Assembly: GCA_900470805.1 (NCBI GenBank)
Contig: UCCA01000012.1
Coordinates: 1 to 64,000 of the forward strand
Origin: Hyphomicrobiales bacterium
Lineage (GTDB): Bacteria; Pseudomonadota; Alphaproteobacteria; Rhizobiales; Rhizobiaceae
Length of the DNA: 64,000 nt
Direction of reading: 5' to 3'
Shown: piece by piece, positions 8,073 to 18,010 of the stretch
Numbering within the stretch: position 1 is the stretch's first letter
How the letters are laid out: each line of letters starts with the position of its first letter
Made by a program: the position numbers and the translations under genes
The notes under the pieces: model-generated
The model's input: only the letters and a program-made list of their open reading frames with translations
What the model was told of the DNA's origin: nothing
The model's database searches: none

Positions 8073-9138
8073 AGAAGGCTTTCACTTCCTGCCATACGTT
8101 GTTGAAGGCTTCGCGGCGATCGTCCGGCAGAGCCGACATGATGCCCATCGTCTTCAGGTATTCAGGCTTGTGCACCTGGCGGCTGAGATCGTCGGCCGGC
8201 AGGGCGGAAAGTGCCGCCGAGTTCGACGATGCCGGAGCGCCGACCTTGGTGGCCCATTCGACGTAGAAAGTCGGATCGATCATCCAGTTGGCGAAGGCAA
8301 GCGCGCCTTCCGCGTTTGGAGCCGATGCCGGGATACCGAGGCCGTCGACCCAGCCGATGCCGCCTTCCTTGGGCACGACGAACTGGACTGGAAGCTTCGA
8401 GTTGCGCTTGGAGCGCACCGAACCCCCGGACCAGAAGAGCGACAGGTCGAATTCCTTCGCGGCGAACGACTTGTTCCACTGATCTTCCGTGGACCACAGA
8501 AGCTTGACGTTCGGCTTGATCGACTTCAGCGCCGCGGTGACGGCAGCGAGGTCCTTCGGGTCGTTGATGTCCTGGCCGCTCATCAGCGCGCCGACACCGA
8601 CGTTGATGATTGCGTCGTCGTCCATGGCGACGCGGCCCTTGTAGGTCGGATCGGCCAGAACGGCGTAGCTGTCTGGAACCGGCATACCTTCACGGATGGC
8701 AAGCGAGGTCATGCCCCACACCCACGGAACCGCGAAGCCTTTGCCGTCCTTGCTGAAGTTCGGGTTGGAGCGCAGGTTTTCATCGACCGTCGCGGCGTTC
8801 GGAACCTTGCTGAAATCGATCGGCTGCAGCAGGTCTTCGGCAACGGCCTGGGCGCAACGCGCGGCGTTGAGGACAACGAGATCATAGGCGCCCGGATTGG
8901 TGCGCAGCTTGGTCAGCATTTCCGATTCCGAGCTGTAGTAGTCGTGAACGACTGCAATGCCGGTCTTCTCGGTGAAAGCCTTGACGGACCAGGCTTCGTC
9001 CGTGCCGTAGCCCTGCCAGTTCAGGACGGTGATGGTGCCGGCCGAAAAGGCCTTGCGCGGCAGGCTGGAGAAGCTGACGCCGGCAACGAGCGCTGCGGAC
9101 ATCAACTTCATGGTGTTGCGTCTGGTGAGTTCAGTCAT
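8062..9138 (-). CDS. Periplasmic solute-binding protein, PotD type with Tat-like signal
   Basis: The 358-residue protein starts MTELTRRNTMKLMSAALVAG. The twin Arg followed by a hydrophobic stretch suggests Tat export. The mature part begins near ITVLNWQGYGTDEAW, the strand-and-loop typical of PotD-like binding proteins, followed by FTEKTGI. Members bind polyamines, opines, thiamine and other nitrogen-containing solutes, so the ligand cannot be named. In this island I infer a pyridine conjugate. AAGAGGGG lies eight bases before the ATG at 9138, which is preferred over the in-frame GTG at 9147, too close to that site. It is the first gene of the transporter operon, after a 377-base control region. 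Confidence 0.87.
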   Translation of the reverse strand: MTELTRRNTMKLMSAALVAGVSFSSLPRKAFSAGTITVLNWQGYGTDEAWSVKAFTEKTGIAVVHDYYSSESEMLTKLRTNPGAYDLVVLNAARCAQAVAEDLLQPIDFSKVPNAATVDENLRSNPNFSKDGKGFAVPWVWGMTSLAIREGMPVPDSYAVLADPTYKGRVAMDDDAIINVGVGALMSGQDINDPKDLAAVTAALKSIKPNVKLLWSTEDQWNKSFAAKEFDLSLFWSGGSVRSKRNSKLPVQFVVPKEGGIGWVDGLGIPASAPNAEGALAFANWMIDPTFYVEWATKVGAPASSNSAALSALPADDLSRQVHKPEYLKTMGIMSALPDDRREAFNNVWQEVKAFYAE

Positions 9139-9251
9139 TTTTGGCACCCCTCTTGAACATACACGGTTATGGACGATCGCGACCGCGGTCAGCGACCTAA
9201 ACGGATCGGCAAGGCCGAAAACAGTAGACGTGCCCGACGCACATCAAATCG

Positions 9252-9267
9252 TTTGTATGCAAACTAT
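9252..9267 (+). promoter_or_regulatory. Putative MarR operator, copy 1 (TTTGTATGCAAACTAT)
   Basis: The first twelve bases, TTTGTATGCAAA, form a near-perfect dyad. The same pattern TTTG-YAYRC-AAACTAT recurs at 9463. It lies about 115 bases upstream of the PotD-type gene. The size and symmetry suit a MarR dimer, most plausibly the NicR paralogue of this operon. Binding is inferred, not shown. Confidence 0.5.
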
Positions 9268-9462
9268 AATCAGAGAGGATTGAATGATTGAGGCGCCGAC
9301 TTTCAGGGCGAGCGGAAACCTGCGCCGCAATTGAGCGGAACATTATTACGCGACCAGTACGACGAAGCCTAACTTCAATAAAGATCCGCCTCAATCATTC
9401 GATTGTCGACAGGCCTTCCGTTCAAACCCTCTGATTTTAGTAATCAGTCTTTTATTTTTTTA

Positions 9463-9478
9463 TTTGCACACAAACTAT
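9463..9478 (+). promoter_or_regulatory. Putative MarR operator, copy 2 (TTTGCACACAAACTAT)
   Basis: This is the second copy of the motif at 9252, differing at three central positions and keeping both TTTG and CAAACTAT arms. It sits 38 bases beyond the stop of the GH63-like gene, between it and the transporter operon, 211 bases from copy 1. Two sites could allow looping or serve two promoters. Confidence 0.5.
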
Positions 9479-9515
9479 TAATGACGAATTGACAGGTGTC
9501 AAGAGCTACCTCGCC

Positions 9516-11753
9516 TTAGCCTGCATCTGCAGCAGAAAAATAGATGTCGAGCCGCCGGTCGACACCGCTTTCGGCAATCGCCACGCGCACGCCATCGGCA
9601 CCTGCAACACAGCCGATCTCCTGCCCATCGAGGCGAACCGCAAGAACGCCGCCGGCGTCCAGACCCGGGAGATCGATGTAGCCGGCCACGGCAACAGGCG
9701 CGATGGTGCAGGCCAGTCGTCCGTCGGAGATGAGAATGCGCGACAGTGTGGTTTGCAGGTCCGTGCGAAGCACGGCGCGGTCATTGAGGGTCATCGACAG
9801 AACGGCGGCCTCGACGCGCAGATGCAAGGTTCCCGATGGCGACAGCATCGGCCCGACTGTTACGTCCCGGCCGTCATTGCGCACGGTCCATCCCGTCCAC
9901 GGATCGAAATCGGCGATCTCGCCGGCGGCCATCAATGGCAGCATGGCGGCCCAGATGTAGAACGGGTCGGTATCCCCCTGGTCCATCGCCTCGCCGGTGA
10001 CGGCGTTGTAGTTTTCCGAGGCTATGCGATCCTCGCGCCAGTTTTTCATGAACAGGTCGTAGCTTTGGCTGGCGAGCTTGCTCGCCTCCGCCACAAAGCC
10101 GTAGCGCCGCAAGCCGAGCCAGACCATGTAATTGACGTTCGGCCAGATGCGGCCACGCCAATAGACGTTGTCGGCGAAGGCAGGATCGTCACGGGTGGCG
10201 TTCGGCAGCACGAAGTCACCGCCGAAGGTGGTCTCGTCACTCAGATGTTCGAGCAAACGCGCCGCCTGCGCCGGTGTCGCGGCGCCGCACAGCAGCGGAT
10301 AGAAGCTGGTTGGCGACAGCGACCGGACAAAGCCGCCATGCCGCTGGCGATTGGCGAAGATACCCCGGCTCTCGTCCCAGAGCGTCTCGGAGATCAGCTT
10401 CCGGTGACGCTCGGCCAGAGCGGCGAATTCGCGGGCATCGTCATGCTTGCCAAGCACGGTGGCCATTTTCGCAAGCATCTCGGCGTCGAGCGCAGCCGCG
10501 CAGTTGAGGCCAAGGTCGAAGGTCGACAGCGTCCGTGTGACAGGATCGTAGATCGCCTCGTCATGGGTCGCCGAATTGTCCATCCCGGTCTCGTTGCGCG
10601 CAGCGAATGCCGTCCCCTTGTAGAGGCCCTCGCCGACATCCGACGTGCCACAGGACAAAAGGCCGAAGCCGTCAGGATCGCGGTTGTCCTGCCACCAGCG
10701 GCGATTGCGTACCAGCGCGTCATAGCTCGCCTGGATCATCGACCGTTCGCCGGTGCGCTGGTAGAGCTGCCAGACCACCAACGCGCCAAACGGTAGCTGG
10801 GTGCGATCGACCCAGGCGTCGTTGGAGGTGACGATGCAGGCGATGTTGCCCTGCGGCGTGGCGCCGGCCATTGCGGTTGCCATGTTTTCGCGCGCCAGAT
10901 CGGCGTCGAAGACGCCGGCGAGAAGGGCCGCGAAAATCTGGTCGTTGAACCAGACGGCGAACTTCCCGAGATTCCAGATTCGCGTCACCGCCGTATAGGA
11001 CCGCGCATTGGTTTCGTCCCAGATGGTGTTCCAGGCAACCACGTCACGCAGCGCGTCGAGGGCACCCTCGAACATGCCGGTCTGCGCATCGGCAACCGCA
11101 TTAAGCGCGCCGGCCGCAAGGCAGGCCTGCGCCTTTTCGATCGCCAGCTCGGCACTGTCGGCGACGCCAGCGGCATAGGCGCCCTTGCGCGTCATCTCGA
11201 GATTGAAACGCAGGGCAATTACCGGCGCTTCGCTCTTGCGTGTCGCCGTATAGAAATAACCGTTCTCCTCGAAGTCGGCCCGCAGCGCGTCGATCGTCTC
11301 GTGGCCGGTGACGTGCACGGGTGCCTCGGCGGTGGCGACGGCGACGAAACGCGTGCCGACCTTCAGCAATGTGACATTGCGGCCCGCATCGTGGATCGCC
11401 ACCTCGCCGCCATCCGACGAGATCGCCAGCGTCAGCCAGAATCGCAGACCCCATTCGGCCGATACCTTGCCGTTCCAGCTTCCGCGTATGGCGAAGGGGT
11501 CGGTCTTGGTTGTCGAAAAGGCGACCGTCGTGCCGCTGAGCTCGGTTTCCAGCTCGATCAGCGAGCCGTCGATGGTGTGGCGGCCGAGGCGAACGGTGTC
11601 GCTTCGTGGCTCGATCGCGGAGGTCGTCTTGCTGCGGGTCGAATAGAGAACCGGCGTAATCCGGACGCCGAGCGGCAGGAACACCATTTCGGCCGGCCTG
11701 TTGGACCAGCTGTTCCAGGCTCGCATCAAGGGGATCGTCGAATGTTGTAGCAT
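9516..11753 (-). CDS. GH63-like (alpha/alpha)6-barrel glycoside hydrolase
   Basis: The 745-residue protein has an N-terminal beta-rich domain (to about residue 230) and a C-terminal helical barrel with marks of GH63/MGH1-like glycosidases. These include the ETGMDNSATHDE motif near 390, WRGRIWPNVNYMVW near 540, and ENYNAVTGEAMDQGDTDPFYIWAAM near 600, which carries the putative catalytic Glu. Related enzymes hydrolyse alpha-glucosidic, alpha-mannosyl or similar bonds. No export signal is visible. The start at 11753 has only a weak ribosome site. It follows the GH106-like gene by 17 bases, so both probably attack the same imported glycoside. Confidence 0.8.
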   Translation of the reverse strand: MLQHSTIPLMRAWNSWSNRPAEMVFLPLGVRITPVLYSTRSKTTSAIEPRSDTVRLGRHTIDGSLIELETELSGTTVAFSTTKTDPFAIRGSWNGKVSAEWGLRFWLTLAISSDGGEVAIHDAGRNVTLLKVGTRFVAVATAEAPVHVTGHETIDALRADFEENGYFYTATRKSEAPVIALRFNLEMTRKGAYAAGVADSAELAIEKAQACLAAGALNAVADAQTGMFEGALDALRDVVAWNTIWDETNARSYTAVTRIWNLGKFAVWFNDQIFAALLAGVFDADLARENMATAMAGATPQGNIACIVTSNDAWVDRTQLPFGALVVWQLYQRTGERSMIQASYDALVRNRRWWQDNRDPDGFGLLSCGTSDVGEGLYKGTAFAARNETGMDNSATHDEAIYDPVTRTLSTFDLGLNCAAALDAEMLAKMATVLGKHDDAREFAALAERHRKLISETLWDESRGIFANRQRHGGFVRSLSPTSFYPLLCGAATPAQAARLLEHLSDETTFGGDFVLPNATRDDPAFADNVYWRGRIWPNVNYMVWLGLRRYGFVAEASKLASQSYDLFMKNWREDRIASENYNAVTGEAMDQGDTDPFYIWAAMLPLMAAGEIADFDPWTGWTVRNDGRDVTVGPMLSPSGTLHLRVEAAVLSMTLNDRAVLRTDLQTTLSRILISDGRLACTIAPVAVAGYIDLPGLDAGGVLAVRLDGQEIGCVAGADGVRVAIAESGVDRRLDIYFSAADAG

Positions 11754-11770
11754 GGCTCGGTCACTTCCGG

Positions 11771-14455
11771 TCAGTGTGTCAACGGGATGAGTATCGGCGC
11801 GGCGCAGAGGCCGCTCTTGTCGGCGACGTCGCCGAGATAGGGCGTACGTGTGTAATAACGATTCGCCGCGGTGTTGGCGACGCGCAGCTCAAGCGAGTGG
11901 ACGCCGGGACGCAGCCGCCCAAGCGCGAAACGATAAGGCCGCCAGCCGCGCCGGTCGATCTGCCGGCCATCGAGGTGGGCCGAGACCACGGTCGCGACCT
12001 CAGGCAACTCAAGATACCAATCAGCCTCGTCGCCGATCTCCAGTGCCAGCCGATAGATACCGGTGCCGGAGAACTCAGCAAAGCCCTGGGTCTCCCAGCC
12101 GGCCTCGACCGAAACAGGGACAGATGCCGCATCGGCTCCCGGTGCAAAACTCCAACCTTCGACAAGTGGGACGGCGCGCGCCACGTCAAGCGACAGCTGC
12201 GTGGTGATATGGCCCTCGCCTGCAGTCCGTTCCTCCACCTGACGCAAGCGGATGCATCGCACCTCCTGCGGCGCGAGCGTCACGGTCAATCGGCTGAAGG
12301 ATCCGAGATCTTCGACCTTGCCTGTCGTGGCAGACCAGACTTCGCAACTGAAACCGTCGCCGAAAGAAATCTCGCTTTTTAGCGACGTTGCGCCGTCATT
12401 GAAGAGAACGATCCGCCACCAGTCATCAGCTTTATATCCGACCCATTGCCAGGGCTGATCCGTGGAATGGCTGGCGATGACAGGACCGGATGGCTTAAGG
12501 CTTGTCAGCAACGCATCGATATCACAGCTGTCTGGCATCCGGTCGATATGGGCAGACGCCGCATCGTTCGTCGGCCGATCGGCGACATTGCAAACGGTCG
12601 AGATGCGATCGCCGGATGACCAGACGACACCGCCGACCGCCGTGAACAGCTCCAGCGCCCGCAGAGTCTGTTCTGTTTCAAGCACGGTGACCGATGGCAG
12701 GATAACCGCATCGAAGGCGAGCCCGGAGGCCAGCATGCGCCCGTCCTCGATCCTCGCCCTGGCCACGTCAGCCTCGCTGACGAACATGAAGTCGCAACGC
12801 CTGGCCAGAAGCCCCTCGCACCATGCACCGATATGGGTGGCGTGGCTGTGGCGCGGGCCTTCCGCGAAGGCAGTCTGAAGCGGGTAGAGGATTGCCACCG
12901 GAGTGCGGGGCGTTGCCGGCTCAATGAAGGCGGAGATGCGCGCAGTCTCCTGCGCGAAGAGATCGTGGTAGCTCCACCAGGGCTCGAAGTTGATGCCGGG
13001 ACCGAAATCGAAGCGTGGATTGGCAAAGGGCGTCGGATCGTTGTCTCGTCCGTCGGTCTGGTAGACGCCGTGCCAGAGGAACTGGCGCGTGCCGAGGCAA
13101 TAGAGCCGAATGGCCTGTGCTCGCATGGTCTCCAGCGTCAGCTCCCATTGCCCGGCGGCGCGCACCGGAGTTCGCTCGGCACTGGCATAGGTTTCGACGA
13201 CGCAACGGCTCCGGCCATTCGAGCGGGCAACCGAATCGCCGAGCTTGGGTGCCAGCTGGGCAACGAAGTTGTTGGAATCGACCGCCGTTTCGTGCCGATA
13301 AGCATCGATGCCGAAGAAATCCACGGCAAGTGCCACCCTTGGGTCGATGCTGGTGAAGCCGCCGTTCAGCGACCATGAACTGATGTGCGGCAGGATTTCG
13401 TGTCCGGTGAGCAGGATTCCCCTGCCCTCGGCCCATCTGCGCAGCGTGCCGGAGAAAGCCTCGTTCATCAGCTCCGAATAGGCAGCATAGAAGCGGCCCC
13501 GCAATCGCAGAGTCTCGGGCCCGATGTCACGCACCAGTGCCAGAAGTGATTTAGCGAACGTCTCACCCGTGCCGCGCGACGCGGCGTCCGGCAGGGTCGG
13601 CGCAAACAGCAGGCTGTTGCCGAGATCACCTGATATCTGGTCCCACTTGTAGAAACCCGCCGCCGGCTGGTCGTAGAACACAAAGCCGACGGGATCGGGC
13701 ACGAGATCGCCGAGCGCCTCGACCAGCGGATCGAGCCCGACCGCGATGAATTGCTCCGCCGCATCCGGCAGAAGATAATTGATCAGCCGCGAGGTCGTCG
13801 ACCGGGCGCTGACGAACACCGTCAGCATCTGGTCCTCCCCTGGGACGCCGTCGAACAGGTAGGCGCAGGACGTCCCGTCATTTTTGACGATGGACGTTCG
13901 TGCTGTGACGTCGATGATCTGGTCGAAGCTGTCGATCCCAGCCGACGGGTGCAACAACGCCGCCTCGACCGTCCATTCGGCCCACGCGACGACGCTTCCC
14001 TCATACTGCCACTCGAGGATATCTGCGCCCATCGTTTGCGTGAAGGGCGGGCGAATGCCGCTGATCCCGCCCCGCGACTCTCCCGACGACCAGAACAGGT
14101 GGCGCTCGCGCAAATCGTCACGATCCATGACAGTGCGACCGCCGGCATGGCCGCTGATCCAGTTGTAATCGTCGTAGATCCCGAGCTTCAGCCCCAGCCT
14201 GGCGGCGATGCCGGCGGCAACGCGATAGGCATCGAGATAGGCCGGCGACAAGTAGTCATCCCGCGACATCGCAAGCCGGGCCTGGATCAGGATCGTGCCG
14301 ATCCCCTTCAGCTTGAAATCGACCAACTGGGCGTGGCAGACCTCCTCCGTCGGGATCGAATGCCAGAACCAGTAGGCGGACGGGCGAAACGCAGCCGTTG
14401 GGTTCTCGAAGACGTCGCGATGGCCGATGTCCAGTCCGGGTAGGCTCTGCTCCAA
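11771..14455 (-). CDS. Large GH106-like (alpha-L-rhamnosidase-type) glycoside hydrolase
   Basis: The 894-residue protein opens with FRPSAYWFWHSIPTEEV and VDFKLKGIGTILIQARLAM, resembling the first strand and helix of the GH106-type barrel. Candidate acidic residues lie in LTGHEILPH and FFGIDAYRHET. A C-terminal beta-sandwich with YRFALGRLRPGVHSLELRVANT resembles galactose-binding-like domains. No signal peptide is visible. GH106 enzymes release alpha-L-rhamnose, but the similarity I can judge by eye is distant, so another sugar is possible. The TTG start has GGGAG eight bases upstream, and the gene begins 12 bases after nicB stops, in the same operon as nicAB. Confidence 0.75.
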   Translation of the reverse strand: MEQSLPGLDIGHRDVFENPTAAFRPSAYWFWHSIPTEEVCHAQLVDFKLKGIGTILIQARLAMSRDDYLSPAYLDAYRVAAGIAARLGLKLGIYDDYNWISGHAGGRTVMDRDDLRERHLFWSSGESRGGISGIRPPFTQTMGADILEWQYEGSVVAWAEWTVEAALLHPSAGIDSFDQIIDVTARTSIVKNDGTSCAYLFDGVPGEDQMLTVFVSARSTTSRLINYLLPDAAEQFIAVGLDPLVEALGDLVPDPVGFVFYDQPAAGFYKWDQISGDLGNSLLFAPTLPDAASRGTGETFAKSLLALVRDIGPETLRLRGRFYAAYSELMNEAFSGTLRRWAEGRGILLTGHEILPHISSWSLNGGFTSIDPRVALAVDFFGIDAYRHETAVDSNNFVAQLAPKLGDSVARSNGRSRCVVETYASAERTPVRAAGQWELTLETMRAQAIRLYCLGTRQFLWHGVYQTDGRDNDPTPFANPRFDFGPGINFEPWWSYHDLFAQETARISAFIEPATPRTPVAILYPLQTAFAEGPRHSHATHIGAWCEGLLARRCDFMFVSEADVARARIEDGRMLASGLAFDAVILPSVTVLETEQTLRALELFTAVGGVVWSSGDRISTVCNVADRPTNDAASAHIDRMPDSCDIDALLTSLKPSGPVIASHSTDQPWQWVGYKADDWWRIVLFNDGATSLKSEISFGDGFSCEVWSATTGKVEDLGSFSRLTVTLAPQEVRCIRLRQVEERTAGEGHITTQLSLDVARAVPLVEGWSFAPGADAASVPVSVEAGWETQGFAEFSGTGIYRLALEIGDEADWYLELPEVATVVSAHLDGRQIDRRGWRPYRFALGRLRPGVHSLELRVANTAANRYYTRTPYLGDVADKSGLCAAPILIPLTH

Positions 14456-14467
14456 CTCGTCTGCTCC

Positions 14468-17400
14468 CTAGTGGTTTGTCGCCGTCACGCGTTGCATGGC
14501 TTTGGCCGTTTCCGTCCATGCCGGCTTGTCGGGCGCGAAACGGGCTCTCAGATAATCGGCGAGATCCTTGATCTGGGCCTCGTTCATCGTCTGGCGAAAC
14601 GCAGGCATCGACATTACCTCCGGCGCCTCGCGGCCGGTCGTCTGCGCCAGGATTGCCGGTGCCTCGACACCGTTCAGGATCGCCTGGATGAGATTGTCGG
14701 GCGTGTCGGAATGCAGATTGCTGTTGAGTGCCAGCGACGACAGGATCGTGTTTCCGGTGTGGCATGTGGCGCAGGCGCCGTTGAACAGACGCTCGCCCCT
14801 GGGCGAAATCCGCGCGGCGGACGCCGTGGCCGCTTCGCTCGCTGCAAGGGCGGCCTCGCTCTGCGCCTTGGCATCGGCAGGGGCTTCGTTGAGGCTGGCG
14901 AGATAGGTGGACATCGCCCGGATATCGCTGTCCGGCAGCGGCTGCATGACCTCGACCACATGCGCCATCGGGCCGGCCGCACTGCCGTGATCGCCCGAAT
15001 GTCCGGTGCGCAGATAGTCGTAGAAGGCGTCTGCCGTCCAGCCGACCGGACCCTTGGCAAAGGCATTCAGCGCCGGCGCCTCCCAGCCGTCGGCAAAGCC
15101 GCCGGCAAGCCGGGCACTGCCGCTCTTCTCTGCGCCGAGCACATTACGCTCGGTGTGGCAGGCCGAACAGTGGCCCAAGGTCTCGACGAGATAGGCGCCC
15201 CTGTTCCATTGCGCATCGCGGGTCTCGACGTAATTGAAAGGCTCCGTTTTCAGGAACAGCGCATTCCAGCCCGCCATCATCGCGCGAACGCTGTAGGGAA
15301 ACTTGAGCTTCGTCTCAGGCGCCTTCTCGGCTACCGGCGCTTGGGTCATCATGTAGGCGTAGAGCGCCTGAAGATCGGCATCCTCGGCGCCCGCGAACGA
15401 GGTGTAGGGATGGGCGGGATAAAGGTGATGACCGTCGCGGCTGACGCCCTCGCGCATGGCCCGTTCGAAGGCCGGATAAGACCAGGCACCGATGCCGCCT
15501 TCGGCGTCGGGCGTGATGTTGGTGGCATAGACGGCGCCGAACGGCGTATCGAAACGCCGGCCGCCGGCAAACGGCGTCCCATCGTTGCCGACATGGCAGA
15601 CATTGCAAGCGCCGGCCGCCGCAGCCAGCCGACCTCGCTCGATAGTGGCGGCACTGTAAACGTTGGCGTCAGGCCGCTGGATGGTGCCGATCGCCGGGCG
15701 CCATGGCGAGGCCATGGTGACGATCCCTGACAGCGCTGCAACGGCCCCGACGGCCGTCAGGCCGATGTTCCACCACTTCCGCTTCTTAGAGGGAGGAGCA
15801 GCCGGCGTTTCCTCCGCCTTGCCGTTCAGTGCGGTAAGGACCAGTTCCGGCGTCAGCGGCAGCTCGCGCAAGCGAATGCCGATGGCATCGTAGACGGCAT
15901 TGGCGATGGCAGAGGCGCTGGGAACGGAGGCGGACTCTCCGACGCCAAGCGGCGGCTCGTCCTGCCGCGGCAGCATCAGGACGTCGATGGCGGGCACTTC
16001 GGGAAAGGTGATCAGCGGGTAGCCGCCCCATTCCTTCGACTGCACTGATGTCGAGGAGAATTCGACCTTCTCCTTCAGCACCCGGCTCGTGGACTGGATG
16101 ATGTTGCCATGGATCTGGTGGCGCACGCCGTCGGGATTGATCATCATCCCGGAGTCCTGCGCGCAGGTCACCTTGGTGACTGATATCTCGCCGGTCTTCT
16201 TGTTCACCGCGACATCGGCGACCCAAGCTGCCCAGGCGGCGGCCTTGCCGGGAAACGGGCCGTGGACATAGACGGCATAGGCAAAGCCACGCCCGTAGAG
16301 CAGATCGCCCTCGCCGCCGAGCGTGCCCCATGTCGTATGAGGCACCCATTTTGCCCGCTCGGCCAGCGCATGCACCAGATCGACGGCGCGCGGATCGTGG
16401 AGGTAACGCAGACGATACTCGATGGGATCGACGCCGGCGGCGGCGGCAAGCTCATCGACGTAGCATTCATGCGCGAAGGTGTTCGGCATGGCCGACACGC
16501 CACGGAGCCACGAGGCACGTGCGATCGGCGGCATGTCGTGCACGGTCACACGCATGTTGCCGTAGGCATAAGGTGGGATGGCGGTGCGATCGCCCATCTG
16601 CACGACGTCGGAAACCGGCGGCACCTTGCCGGTGAGGATCAACGAAAGGGTCGGTGCCAGATTGGAGGGATAGCGCGTTTCGAAATCATAGGCGGACGGC
16701 CCGCCCTCCAGGTCAAGACCGCCACGCACGTCCATGATCTGGGCGGCACCCTTCGGCTCCCATTCATGCTCCTGTTCCCGCGTCAGCTGGACCCTGACCG
16801 GCGCCTTGACGGCCCGCGACAGGAGCGCGGCATCCGCCGTAACGTCGTCGGCGCAGTTTCGGCCGTAGCAGCCAGCCGCCTCGAGCCGCTCGACCTGGAT
16901 CAGTTCTTCCGGCATGTCGAGAAGCAGCGCCAGATCGCGGCGCATCGGAAACGGGTTCTGGGTACCGGACCAGACGGTCAGCCCGGCGTCGTTGTAATCG
17001 GCTACCGCGCAGGACGGCCCGATCGAGCCGTGCATCTGGTAGGGCCAAACATAGGTGCGGTTCATCGGCTTTGCGCTGCCAGCCAGCGCCATATCGACAT
17101 TGCCGCGATCGGCGAGCTTTCGCGGCGTCGATGGATTGGCGCGCAGCGCCTTTTCCGGCATGTTCAGATCCGGCCACTCGGGTGGCGCCCGCCAGACGAC
17201 CCTCAGGCTTCTGGCCGCCTCGATGGCGATTTCCTCACGCGTTGCGACCACACCGACGAAATCACCGATAGCGACAACGCCGACCAGTCCGTTGATATGG
17301 GCAACAGAGGTCTCATCGATCGAAATCAGGCTGTTTCCGACATGATCGCCGTGATCGAAACCGGCATAGGGCGGACGGACGACGCGGCCATGCAGCATGC

Positions 17401-18010
17401 CGGGCACGCGCACATCATGGACATAAGTCCAGCGGCCCGTTGCCTTCTCCGGGATATCGACACGCGGACGCGACGAGCCGACCAGCCGGTAGTCGGCGGC
17501 CGGCTTCAGGGCAGCCTCGCTGTCGATCGACAGCCTGACATGGCTGCCGGCGACGATGTCGCCCAAGCTCAACTGCCAGTTCTCGCCGCCGTCGGCACCG
17601 ATGATGCCGTCCTCCAGCCGCAGCCGCTCGAGCGGTACGCCGGTTTTCTCGGCGGCCCTGGCGAGCAGATGGTGGCGGGCGGTGGCGGCGGCCTGGCGCA
17701 GCGGTATCGCGGTGATCTGGATCGTTTCGCTGGCGATGGTGGCGCCCTGGTTGGGGGCGGCGGTGGTCGTGCCGAGGACCATATCCACCTGCTCGAACGG
17801 TACACTCAGCTCTTCGGCGACGATTTGCGCCAGCGAGGTGCGGATGCCCGTTCCGAGATCGACGTGGCCGTTGAACGCGGTTACGCGGCTATCGGCGCCG
17901 ACCGCGATATAGAGTTCGGCGTCATCGCCAAGCGATGCATCGTTGACGACAAGCAGAATGTCGGCGGCCGACAGATAGGTGGATTTCGGCATTTGGCGGT
18001 GATCGGTCAT
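14468..18010 (-). CDS. nicB: Nicotinate hydroxylase large subunit: molybdopterin domain fused to tri-heme cytochrome c
   Basis: The 1180-residue protein matches NicB of aerobic nicotinate degraders in length and order. The first 740 residues are an aldehyde-oxidase/xanthine-dehydrogenase-type Mo domain (GHVDLGTGIRTSLAQIVAEE; PNQGATIASETIQ; GVGESASVPSASAIANAVYDAIG). A membrane anchor follows (WWNIGLTAVGAVAALSGIV), then three c-type heme sites: CNVCH, CSACH and CATCH. With NicA it hydroxylates nicotinate at C6, using water oxygen, and sends electrons to the heme chain and not to NAD or FAD. No FAD subunit is encoded nearby, as expected. The start overlaps the nicA stop by four bases. Confidence 0.93.
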   Translation of the reverse strand: MTDHRQMPKSTYLSAADILLVVNDASLGDDAELYIAVGADSRVTAFNGHVDLGTGIRTSLAQIVAEELSVPFEQVDMVLGTTTAAPNQGATIASETIQITAIPLRQAAATARHHLLARAAEKTGVPLERLRLEDGIIGADGGENWQLSLGDIVAGSHVRLSIDSEAALKPAADYRLVGSSRPRVDIPEKATGRWTYVHDVRVPGMLHGRVVRPPYAGFDHGDHVGNSLISIDETSVAHINGLVGVVAIGDFVGVVATREEIAIEAARSLRVVWRAPPEWPDLNMPEKALRANPSTPRKLADRGNVDMALAGSAKPMNRTYVWPYQMHGSIGPSCAVADYNDAGLTVWSGTQNPFPMRRDLALLLDMPEELIQVERLEAAGCYGRNCADDVTADAALLSRAVKAPVRVQLTREQEHEWEPKGAAQIMDVRGGLDLEGGPSAYDFETRYPSNLAPTLSLILTGKVPPVSDVVQMGDRTAIPPYAYGNMRVTVHDMPPIARASWLRGVSAMPNTFAHECYVDELAAAAGVDPIEYRLRYLHDPRAVDLVHALAERAKWVPHTTWGTLGGEGDLLYGRGFAYAVYVHGPFPGKAAAWAAWVADVAVNKKTGEISVTKVTCAQDSGMMINPDGVRHQIHGNIIQSTSRVLKEKVEFSSTSVQSKEWGGYPLITFPEVPAIDVLMLPRQDEPPLGVGESASVPSASAIANAVYDAIGIRLRELPLTPELVLTALNGKAEETPAAPPSKKRKWWNIGLTAVGAVAALSGIVTMASPWRPAIGTIQRPDANVYSAATIERGRLAAAAGACNVCHVGNDGTPFAGGRRFDTPFGAVYATNITPDAEGGIGAWSYPAFERAMREGVSRDGHHLYPAHPYTSFAGAEDADLQALYAYMMTQAPVAEKAPETKLKFPYSVRAMMAGWNALFLKTEPFNYVETRDAQWNRGAYLVETLGHCSACHTERNVLGAEKSGSARLAGGFADGWEAPALNAFAKGPVGWTADAFYDYLRTGHSGDHGSAAGPMAHVVEVMQPLPDSDIRAMSTYLASLNEAPADAKAQSEAALAASEAATASAARISPRGERLFNGACATCHTGNTILSSLALNSNLHSDTPDNLIQAILNGVEAPAILAQTTGREAPEVMSMPAFRQTMNEAQIKDLADYLRARFAPDKPAWTETAKAMQRVTATNH

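Larger units (their letters stand above)
9139..9515 (-). promoter_or_regulatory. Control region of the ABC transporter operon
   Basis: This AT-rich stretch of 377 bases separates the 3' end of the GH63-like gene from the binding-protein gene. It holds no convincing coding frame. It contains two copies of a 16-base motif, at 9252 and 9463, listed separately, and a T-rich run near 9450. The location makes it the most likely promoter region for the transporter, amidohydrolase and MarR genes. Confidence 0.6.

Noticed and set aside
9489..10796. Open frame of 435 codons on the plus strand
   Set aside because: It is antisense to the GH63-like gene, which has clear glycosidase motifs.
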